A DNA stretch of 39,644 nucleotides, from the NCBI GenBank assembly GCA_945890495.1, contig CAMDCO010000018.1, positions 1-39,644 of the forward strand, in the 5' to 3' direction. The position numbers and the translations under genes are program-made. The notes beneath the pieces are model-generated. The model saw only the letters and a list, made by a program, of their open reading frames with translations. It ran no database searches and was not told the origin of the DNA. The stretch is from Bordetella parapertussis (lineage in GTDB: Bacteria > Pseudomonadota > Gammaproteobacteria > Burkholderiales > Thiobacillaceae). Shown here piece after piece: positions 33,336 to 39,644 of this stretch (position 1 is its first letter; each line of letters starts with the position of its first letter).

Positions 33336-35533
33336 GTACGGCCCTTTGGTTGTTGCTGGGCTATTGGCTGCACCGCGCCGGGCTCGTCTCGACGGCAGAA
33401 ACCTGTCTGCGCAGCGCCAGCGAAGGGACGGGGGTTTTTGCCACCAAGGCCGCCCAGCGACTGGGTAAACACCTGATCGACCAGGGGCACTTTGCCGCGG
33501 CCGAGTCGGTCTGCCGCCGCGCCATTGCCCTCGCCCCACGCCACCCCCGTGCCTGGTGCCTGCTGGGGGCTGCGCAGCGCCATCAGGGTCAGATGGAAGA
33601 GGCCCGCGAGGCCTATGAAAAGGCCCTGAACCTGGACCCTGACTTCGCCGCGGCGCATGGCAACCTGGGCGAATGGTTCTTGGCGCGGGGCGAGGCCAGC
33701 GCCGCCATGGCGCATATCAAACGCGCCCTGGACCTCGATCCGAACCAGGTCGAGTCGCTCAACAATCGCGTCGCCGCGCTGTATGAACTGGGGCAATTTA
33801 CCGAGGCCGAGGCCGCCGCACGCCGCGCCCTCGAACGCCATCCGGGGCAAGCCCAACTGTATGTCAACCTCGGCAATGTCCTGTTCCATACCGGTAAGGC
33901 GCGTCCCGCCGTCAAGGCCTTCCGCCGCGCCCTGGAGTGCGACCCCGCCTGCCCCGAGGCGCATCTGGCCCTGTCCACCCTGCTCGGCGAATCCTTTCGT
34001 CTGGCCGAGGTGCTGGATTTTGTCAGCCGGGAGATCACGGCCAAGGGCGAGAGCGTACAACGGCTGGCCTGGCTGGCCGCCGCCCAGCACGCGAAAGGGG
34101 ACCTGTTCGCCGCCGAAGAGACCTGTGCCAAGATCCTCGACCGGCAACCGACCAACATCACCGCACTAATCACCCTGTCCGGCTGTCTCAGTACCCGTGG
34201 CCGCCATGCCGAGGCCATCGAACACCTCGAACGCGCCCTGGCAGTGAACCCGCAGATGTCGGCCATGCAGTCGAACATTGGCTTCAACTCGACCTACATG
34301 ACCGAGTTGAGCCGCGCCGAGGTCTATGCCCGTCACGCACCCATGCAGGCCCTGTTCGAGAAGAACATCGCCGCACAATCAACGGCCACCTTCAGCCACG
34401 CAACCCACGACCGCGACCCGGAGCGTCGCCTGCGCATCGGCTATGTATCGGGCGACTTTAGCCGCCACCCGGTGGGCCACCTGTTTCGCGATGTGATCGA
34501 GCAACACGACAGCACCGCCTTCGAGGTGCACTGTTATTCGATGATGCGCGGCGAAGACGAGATCACCACGGCCATCCGTACCCAAGCCGCGCACTGGCAC
34601 GATGTCTTGCTCGACAGCGATGCCGAGGTGGCGCAGAAGATCTTTGCTGACGACATCGACATCCTCATCGACCTATCCGGTCATACCGCCTACAACCGCT
34701 TGCCGGCCTTTGTGCTGCGCCCCGCCCCGGTGCAGGTGACCTGGATCGGCTACTTTCATTCTACCGGGCTCGATTGCCTCGACTATTTCATTACCGACCC
34801 GCACACCTCGCCGCCCGGTTGCGGCCAGTTGTTCTCGGAAACCCCGGTCTGGCTGCCGCATTCCCGCTTTTGCTACGCCCCGCCAGCCTATGCCCCAGAG
34901 GTCGCCCCCCCGCCCTCGCTGGCCAACGGCCACATCACCTTCGGCTGTTTCAACCGCATCGAGAAACTGGTGCCGTCGGTCATCGCCCTGTGGGCCGACC
35001 TGCTCCAGGCCCTGCCCGACAGCCGTCTGCTGCTCAAGGCCGGGGCCCTGCGCGACGAGGGAATACAGGCTGATCTGCGGCAGCGCTTTACCGCGCACGG
35101 CATCGACGAGGCGCGTCTCGATATTCGCCCCGGCTCGCCCCACCCCGTCATGCTGGCCGAATACGGCGAGATCGACATTGCCCTCGACCCCTTCCCCTTC
35201 AACGGCGGCATGACCACGCTGGAGGCCCTGTGGATGGGCGTGCCGATCGTCACCCTGGCCGGCGATGCGGTCGTGTCGCGACAAACCGTATCGGCCCTGG
35301 CCAACCTCGACCTGACCGAACTGGCCTTTGCCGACCCGGCCACCTGGCTGGCCGGAACCCTGGCCCTGGCCCGTGACCCAGAACGCCTGGCGCGCCTGCG
35401 CCGGGAGATCCGTCCGCGCATGGCCGCCAGCCCTATCTGCCAGCCAGCCGCCTTTACCCGCGACCTGGAACAGCTTTACCGCCGCATGTGGCAGGCCTGG
35501 TGTCGCGGTGAACGCCTGCCCAGCCCGCTCTGA
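33332..35533 (+). CDS. TPR O-GlcNAc transferase (SPINDLY/GT41 family)
   Basis: The 733-residue protein has an N-terminal run of TPR repeats (about residues 20-330; for example AIALAPRHPRAWCLLGAAQR and ALNLDPDFAAAHGNLGEW). A GT41 catalytic region follows: YVSGDFSRHPVGHLF with the conserved His near 380, DLSGHTAYNRLPAFVLRPAP, VQVTWIGYFHSTG, the UDP-binding FGCFNRIEKL with Lys near 546, and FNGGMTTLEALWMGVPIV. This family adds GlcNAc or a related sugar to Ser/Thr of proteins in the cytoplasm. The start overlaps the methyltransferase stop (TTGA). It is followed four bases later by minor pilin genes, making pilins or the pilus machine likely substrates, by inference. Confidence 0.88.
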   Translation: MSTALWLLLGYWLHRAGLVSTAETCLRSASEGTGVFATKAAQRLGKHLIDQGHFAAAESVCRRAIALAPRHPRAWCLLGAAQRHQGQMEEAREAYEKALNLDPDFAAAHGNLGEWFLARGEASAAMAHIKRALDLDPNQVESLNNRVAALYELGQFTEAEAAARRALERHPGQAQLYVNLGNVLFHTGKARPAVKAFRRALECDPACPEAHLALSTLLGESFRLAEVLDFVSREITAKGESVQRLAWLAAAQHAKGDLFAAEETCAKILDRQPTNITALITLSGCLSTRGRHAEAIEHLERALAVNPQMSAMQSNIGFNSTYMTELSRAEVYARHAPMQALFEKNIAAQSTATFSHATHDRDPERRLRIGYVSGDFSRHPVGHLFRDVIEQHDSTAFEVHCYSMMRGEDEITTAIRTQAAHWHDVLLDSDAEVAQKIFADDIDILIDLSGHTAYNRLPAFVLRPAPVQVTWIGYFHSTGLDCLDYFITDPHTSPPGCGQLFSETPVWLPHSRFCYAPPAYAPEVAPPPSLANGHITFGCFNRIEKLVPSVIALWADLLQALPDSRLLLKAGALRDEGIQADLRQRFTAHGIDEARLDIRPGSPHPVMLAEYGEIDIALDPFPFNGGMTTLEALWMGVPIVTLAGDAVVSRQTVSALANLDLTELAFADPATWLAGTLALARDPERLARLRREIRPRMAASPICQPAAFTRDLEQLYRRMWQAWCRGERLPSPL

Positions 35534-35537
35534 CAAG

Positions 35538-36005
35538 ATGATGCCCCGGATCCCACGCGGATTTACGCTCATCGAGCTAATTACCGTCATGGTCGTCCTC
35601 GGCATCCTGGCCGCGCTGACCTTGCCGGGTTTCACCAGCCGGACCGGTTTCGATCTGCGCCGCAGTCATGACCAGGTCCGTGCGGCCCTGCGGATAGCCC
35701 AGAAGACCGCCATCGCGCAGCGCAAGCGGGTGTTGGTCACCACCACCAGCACTGGCCTGTCGGCCTGTTACACCAACACCGGCGCTTGCACGGCCGCCAA
35801 CAACGGCTGCTCGGGCGGCACCGTACCGGGCCCCGATGGCCCATCGCTAAGCCTGACCCTGCCCACGGGGATCAGTCTGTCGCCCGCCACCACATTCACC
35901 TTCGACGGACTAGGCTGCGCCAGCGGAGCGCAAACCCTGACCCTTTCCGGGGGCTCGGCCAGCCAGTCCCTCAGCATCGAGGCGAAGACCGGTTATGTGC
36001 ACTAG
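35538..36005 (+). CDS. mshC: MshC/FimT-GspH-type minor pilin
   Basis: The 155-residue prepilin has a short leader (MMPRIPRG) before FTLIELITVMVVLGILAALT, then GspH/FimT-like sequence (RTGFDLRRSHDQVRAALRIA, QRKRVLVTTTSTG) and four cysteines in a loop (SACYTNTGACTAANNGCSGG) plus one in GLGCASG. Minor pilins of this type prime pilus assembly at the tip. It directly follows the O-GlcNAc-transferase gene. The exact Msh letter is assigned by order. Confidence 0.8.
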   Translation: MMPRIPRGFTLIELITVMVVLGILAALTLPGFTSRTGFDLRRSHDQVRAALRIAQKTAIAQRKRVLVTTTSTGLSACYTNTGACTAANNGCSGGTVPGPDGPSLSLTLPTGISLSPATTFTFDGLGCASGAQTLTLSGGSASQSLSIEAKTGYVH

Positions 36006-36507
36006 GCGCAAGCCCGTGGCCGACGCAACACGGCCGCTCAATCCCATGGCGGGGCTGACCCTGATCGAGCTGGTGATCTTCATCGTCATCGTCGGCATCG
36101 CCATCAGTGGGGTCTTGCTGGCCCTCGATTTCAGCGTCAAGCACAGCGTCAACCCGCAGATGCGCAAACAGGCCCTCACGCTGGCCGAGGGGATGCTGGC
36201 CGAGGTCAGCGCACTGGACTTCAGCACCGGCGGTTACAGCGGGGCCGATCGGGGACAGTTCAACGACATCGACGATTACCACGGCTACACCACCACCAGC
36301 CTGACACCCACCGGCATCCGCGATCTCAACGGGACGGTAGTCAACGGGCTGGAAAACTACAACCTATCGGTCAGCGTCGCGTCAAGTCAAAGTTTTGGCC
36401 CCACCGGAAATACCGTGGACACCGCCAAGCAGATCACCGTCACGGTCACCGATCCGCTCGGTCACACCCTTGCCCTCTCCACTTACCGGGTCAGTCATGA
36501 CCCCTGA
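35995..36507 (+). CDS. mshD: MshD-type minor pilin
   Basis: The 170-residue prepilin has a rather long leader (MCTRRKPVADATRPLNPMAG) before LTLIELVIFIVIVGIAISGV; the cleavage glycine and Glu5 are kept. MshD-like features include QMRKQALTLAEGMLAEV and YSGADRGQFNDIDDYHGY. It overlaps the previous gene by 11 bases and the next by 11, so the minor pilins are translationally linked. Confidence 0.85.
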   Translation: MCTRRKPVADATRPLNPMAGLTLIELVIFIVIVGIAISGVLLALDFSVKHSVNPQMRKQALTLAEGMLAEVSALDFSTGGYSGADRGQFNDIDDYHGYTTTSLTPTGIRDLNGTVVNGLENYNLSVSVASSQSFGPTGNTVDTAKQITVTVTDPLGHTLALSTYRVSHDP

Positions 36508-37369
36508 TCGCCGCCAGGCCGGCTTTACCCTCATCGAGATGATCGTCGTCATGGTCATCACCAGCATCCTGGCCGGGATGGCGTCCATGTTCATCGTCGG
36601 TCCGGTCGAAAGCTATCTCGATACCGTGCGTCGCAACACCCTGACCGGGACGGCCGACCTCGCCCTGGCACGCATCGGCCGCGACCTGCAACGCGCCCTG
36701 CCACACAGCGTCCGCGTCACCAGCAACGGCGGCAAGACCTATCTGGAATATCTGGAGGTGCGCAGCGGCGGCAGTTATCGCACCGACACGACCGGCGCGC
36801 TGGCCAACGATGAGGCCTGCACCGCCGCCAGTGCCCGGCTGGAATTCACCCTGGCCGACACCTGCTTGCGCAGCAAGGGGGAAATCCCCTTGCGCAGCGA
36901 GATCGTGAGCGGCGATTTTCTGGTCATCGCCAATGCGGGGACCACCGGTCTGGATGCCTATGAAAACGGTGCCGTCACCGGGGGCAACAAGGCCCGGATC
37001 ACCGCCACAGCCGACCCCGGCACGGGTGAGGACAGCCTCGCCTTCGAGTCCATCACCCTTCAGACCCCCTCCCCCGGCGAGCGTTTTCATGTCGTGTCCG
37101 GCCCGGTCACCTATGTCTGCGACCCGACCGCCGGCAGCCTGCGCCGTTACTGGGGCTACGCCATTCAGGCCGCCCAGCCGAATGACACGGCCGCTGCCCC
37201 CCTCGCAGCCACCAGCCAGGCCCTGATCGCCAACGCGGTCAGCCAATGTGCCTTCGTGCTGCCTGCCGCCGGTACCCATGCCAACCTCGTTGGCCTGTCC
37301 TTGACCCTGACCCAGGACGGGGAAAGCGCTACTTATTATCAAGGGACCCATGTCACGAACCGGCCCTGA
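36497..37369 (+). CDS. mshO: MshO-type minor pilin
   Basis: The 290-residue prepilin has a leader MTPDRRQAG, then FTLIEMIVVMVITSILAGM and an MshO-like body: VESYLDTVRRNTLTGTADLA, RIGRDLQRALPHSVRV and a C-terminal LVGLSLTLTQDGE. The body holds several cysteines for disulfides after export. ATG 36497 overlaps mshD; the frame upstream to 36395 is a shadow. The 3' end overlaps mshP by 20 bases. Confidence 0.88.
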   Translation: MTPDRRQAGFTLIEMIVVMVITSILAGMASMFIVGPVESYLDTVRRNTLTGTADLALARIGRDLQRALPHSVRVTSNGGKTYLEYLEVRSGGSYRTDTTGALANDEACTAASARLEFTLADTCLRSKGEIPLRSEIVSGDFLVIANAGTTGLDAYENGAVTGGNKARITATADPGTGEDSLAFESITLQTPSPGERFHVVSGPVTYVCDPTAGSLRRYWGYAIQAAQPNDTAAAPLAATSQALIANAVSQCAFVLPAAGTHANLVGLSLTLTQDGESATYYQGTHVTNRP

Positions 37370-37802
37370 CCCCTCCGGCTTCGCCATGCTGGCGGCCATC
37401 TTCCTGCTGGTCGTCCTGTCCGGCTTGGCGGCAGCCGTGGCCTGGATGGCCAGCGCCCAGCACCGGGCAACCGCCCTCGACATCCCGATGGCGCACGCCT
37501 CACAGGCCGCCCAGTCCGCCCTTGAATGGGGCGCCTACCAGTTGATGCAGGAGACTGTTTTCGCGCAAAATTGCCGCACCACGACCCAGACCGCCTCCAT
37601 GACCTTTAATGGCACCATGACAGGCCTGACCACGACGCTCAGTTGCACGGCAACCAGCCGCATCGAAGGGGCCACTACCGTCTATCTGCATACGCTGACC
37701 GCCACCGCCTGCAACCAACCCACGGCGGGGGCCTGTCCCAACCCGGCACCGTCGGGCATCGGTTATGTCGAACGACAAATCCAAACCTCGATCCTCTGGT
37801 AG
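37350..37802 (+). CDS. mshP: MshP-type pilus protein
   Basis: The 150-residue protein has a PilX/MshP-like start: short basic leader with SGFAMLAAIFLLVVLSGL, lacking the Glu5 typical of other pilins, then AAQSALEWGAYQLM. Its C-terminal part ends YVERQIQTSILW, as in MshP proteins. It probably sits with the minor pilins at the pilus base or tip. The start overlaps mshO. Confidence 0.85.
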   Translation: MSRTGPDPSGFAMLAAIFLLVVLSGLAAAVAWMASAQHRATALDIPMAHASQAAQSALEWGAYQLMQETVFAQNCRTTTQTASMTFNGTMTGLTTTLSCTATSRIEGATTVYLHTLTATACNQPTAGACPNPAPSGIGYVERQIQTSILW

Positions 37803-37811
37803 CCTAGGGCC

Positions 37812-38312
37812 ATGGGCATCCACCTGTTCCGAACCCCATTCCACCTGATCCTTGGCCTCGGTTTGTGCTGGATTGTTCCGGCCCAAGGCGTCCAGTCCTT
37901 TGCTATTTTCGAAACCCGCACCCCGGTCGGGGCTGTCTCAGGCCGGATTTACGACAAGCGCATCAATGTCACAATCAGCCTTGATGCCCAACCTCTGATA
38001 AACGGTCAGGTTGACCCTTCATACAACGACAAGAAAATTGATCTCTATCTATTGAATGCCCGCGACAACTCGGGGGTCCTCGACTCTGATACAAAATGCC
38101 GTTCAACCTGGTCTGAGGTCGCCTTGGTCGCCTCAATGATCTTTCACCTGGAAGGTCGGAAAAACTTTACCTTTACCTACGCCACCTCGATCCCCAGTGC
38201 CCGAATCAAGGTCAAGGATGTCAATCATGATGTCGGCTGTTCAAACGACAGTTTTGCCATCCTGGACACGCCCCCCTCAAGCCCCTATACCTACCCGCAC
38301 GAAAATGATTAG
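37812..38312 (+). CDS. shortened MshQ-like adhesin domain protein
   Basis: The 166-residue protein has an N-terminal signal-like segment (FHLILGLGLCWIVPAQGV) and one domain: TRTPVGAVSGRIYDKRINVT, DLYLLNARDNSG, a TKCRSTW turn, and ARIKVKDVNHDVGCSNDSFA. The last piece matches the stretch in MshQ proteins that reads roughly 'CSSDNFAIRP' just before their large C-terminal region. Here the frame leaves the family after SFAI and stops 15 residues later. MshQ proteins usually exceed 600 residues. It sits exactly where mshQ follows mshP. Either a truncation remnant or a reduced mini-MshQ. Confidence 0.6.
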   Translation: MGIHLFRTPFHLILGLGLCWIVPAQGVQSFAIFETRTPVGAVSGRIYDKRINVTISLDAQPLINGQVDPSYNDKKIDLYLLNARDNSGVLDSDTKCRSTWSEVALVASMIFHLEGRKNFTFTYATSIPSARIKVKDVNHDVGCSNDSFAILDTPPSSPYTYPHEND

Positions 38313-38375
38313 GCCTCCATACCCATTACCGTGGCCCACGCGCACCCACACACACAACGCGGTTATGATGCGACC

Positions 38376-39365
38376 ATGGTACTGGCCCCGCTAAAAGCCC
38401 AACTAAAAGCCCTGCTCAATTTCCGCCGCCCAAACCCTGCGATGGCCGCCGGCTGGACAGTGGTTCGTCTGTCGCCGGGGGGCATTGATTACGCGAATGT
38501 CGCCCGCCCCCTGCAGGGTCACCCCACCGTCAACGCATGTGGCTCGGTCAGCCTGGATGCCGACGATCCACGCGCCCTATCCAAGTGGGCCAGATCCCTG
38601 CCGTTGAGCCGCTACCCCTATTGCTTGCTGCTCAACGCCAACGAGTACCAACTCTTGCAGATCGATACCCCGCCCGTCCCGCGCAACGAATTACGCGCAG
38701 CGGCCCGCTGGCGCATCAAAGATTTGCTGGATTATCCCGTCGATGAAGCCACCTTCGATGTACTGCCCCCCCTGTCGCCCAACACCAGCGGGAAGCCCGG
38801 TTCCGTTTTTGTGGTTGCGGCACGCAACACCCTCATCCAAAAACACATGGAACTGTTCCGTGTCGCTGGTGTCCCGTTGCTCGCCATCGATACCCCAGAG
38901 ACGGCGCTCTGGCAAATCAGCAATCAAATCGAACTGGGAAAGCAGACCACGGCCATCCTGACCTTCACCGAAGAGGCGGGGATTTTGCTACTGGCCTTGA
39001 AGGGTGAATTGGTCTCGCTGCGCCGTTTTGATCTGCCGGTTGTCGCCCAGAAAGAGGCCGACATACCCAATTTGCGGGGTTCACTAGAACGCGTCACCCT
39101 CGAACTACAGCGCTCTTTCGATCGTTTCGATCGCGAGTTTAGCCCCATGACGGTCACCCGCTTATTGGTGCTGATACCCCAGTGGTTGGCTGGGTTACAG
39201 GAATACCTTGCAATCAACCTAGCCATTCCAGTCGAATCAATCAAGCTGCAAGGCCTGCTCGACCTGTCTGCCGTTCCGGCCTTGAGTAACCGGGACAATC
39301 AGTCCCACTATCTAACCCTCCTGACCGCCGCCCTGCGCCAACCCCCAGCCGCCCGGGGATCCTGA
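38376..39365 (+). CDS. mshI: MshI/PilM-like pilus assembly protein
   Basis: The 329-residue cytoplasmic protein has an actin-like PilM/MshI build: GWTVVRLSPGGIDYANV, YPYCLLLNANEYQLLQID, RNELRAAARWRIKDLLDYPV, and TAILTFTEEAGILLLALKGE followed by TLELQRSFDRFDREF. MshI connects the ATPase side to the PilN/PilO-like inner-membrane proteins. I chose ATG 38376 over upstream GTG 38331. It is followed four bases later by the interrupted pilN-like gene. Confidence 0.85.
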   Translation: MVLAPLKAQLKALLNFRRPNPAMAAGWTVVRLSPGGIDYANVARPLQGHPTVNACGSVSLDADDPRALSKWARSLPLSRYPYCLLLNANEYQLLQIDTPPVPRNELRAAARWRIKDLLDYPVDEATFDVLPPLSPNTSGKPGSVFVVAARNTLIQKHMELFRVAGVPLLAIDTPETALWQISNQIELGKQTTAILTFTEEAGILLLALKGELVSLRRFDLPVVAQKEADIPNLRGSLERVTLELQRSFDRFDREFSPMTVTRLLVLIPQWLAGLQEYLAINLAIPVESIKLQGLLDLSAVPALSNRDNQSHYLTLLTAALRQPPAARGS

Positions 39366-39369
39366 CGCC

Positions 39370-39506
39370 ATGACCCAGCAAATCAATCTGTACAACCCCG
39401 ACCTGATCCCGCGCCAGCTCCTGTTTTCGGCCATCGGTCTGGCACAGGCGCTGGGCGCGGGCGCCATCGGGATGCTCCTGATCCAGGTCTATGGTCTGTT
39501 AGCCCC
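39370..39506 (+). pseudogene. PilN/MshI2-like gene interrupted by an insertion sequence
   Basis: The start MTQQINLYNPDLIPRQLLFS is typical of PilN-like proteins: a short cytoplasmic 'INLYNP' tail that binds the PilM/MshI groove, then a membrane helix (LGAGAIGMLLIQVYGLL). After Leu-Leu at about 39503 the frame enters an insertion-sequence end and stops at 39552. The periplasmic part is missing here; it may continue beyond the insertion outside the window. Confidence 0.75.
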
Positions 39507-39644
39507 AAGTAGTAATGTCCGGTTTCTCCCAAGTAGAAATGTCCGCAGGTGATACAACCTGGCCCAGTTAAAACTGGCGGCGGACATTTTGAAGATGGAC
39601 AAACTGATGAGTCACAAAGAAGCGAACCGGGCACAGGTATTGGA
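39504..39644 (+). mobile_element. left end of an insertion sequence (partial)
   Basis: A doubled end motif CCAAGTAGWAATGTCCG (starting about 39505 and 39528) is followed by GCGGACATTTTG (39579-39590), complementary to its ATGTCCGC part. A transposase frame then begins: MDKLMSHKEANRAQVL from ATG 39595 (an upstream TTG is possible), running off the window. This start resembles ISNCY/integrase-core transposases with an N-terminal helix-turn-helix. The decayed piece at 3927-4297 may be from the same broad group. Confidence 0.7.

Overview
The window looks like a piece of a GC-rich betaproteobacterial chromosome. The best support is uvrB next to an aromatic amino acid aminotransferase and tRNA-Asn, a grouping I know from betaproteobacteria, together with an MSHA-type (mannose-sensitive haemagglutinin-like) type IV pilus locus. 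GC-rich genes show many long antisense reading frames, which I discounted. The genus cannot be fixed from sequence reading alone.

Region 1 (1-7.1 kb) is a scrapyard wrapped round a few intact genes. It is bounded by two inverted copies of a ~135 bp dispersed repeat (1-140 and 6867-7005). Inside are a MITE-like element (182-519), a hicAB toxin-antitoxin pair collapsed by an internal deletion, two separate pieces of an integron-type integrase, a decayed transposase, a truncated rhuM-like gene and a piece of a transglutaminase/DUF3857-type gene. The intact genes are ycaO, a RIO-family kinase gene in the same operon, and a secreted beta-propeller protein gene.

Region 2 (7.1-12.8 kb) holds a sulfotransferase-like gene facing a two-gene operon (a thiamine-diphosphate enzyme and an unusual glycosyltransferase-like protein), an FmdE-like gene and a low-molecular-weight tyrosine phosphatase.

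Region 3 (12.8-20.3 kb) holds three genes chained by 4-base ATGA overlaps (SDR oxidoreductase, histidine phosphatase, AlbA/Schlafen-type regulator), the SOS pair umuD-umuC, hflX and a DUF302 gene.

Region 4 (20.3-24.4 kb) is a repeat-filled gap, uvrB, the aminotransferase and tRNA-Asn with its own promoter and terminator.

Region 5 (24.4-39.6 kb) is a signalling and pilus block. A receiver-only protein, an HPt protein and a hybrid sensor kinase form one operon, transcribed divergently from an MSHA-type pilus cluster: mshE, mshG, a repeat insertion, the pilin mshA, an unknown small gene, a methyltransferase, a TPR O-GlcNAc-transferase (SPINDLY/GT41), mshC/fimT-, mshD-, mshO- and mshP-like minor pilin genes, a shortened mshQ-like gene, mshI, and a pilN-like gene cut by an insertion sequence at the right edge.

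The most interesting candidate system is the pilus cluster with a nucleocytoplasmic-type O-GlcNAc transferase and a methyltransferase embedded between the major and minor pilin genes, next to a divergent multi-component phosphorelay.
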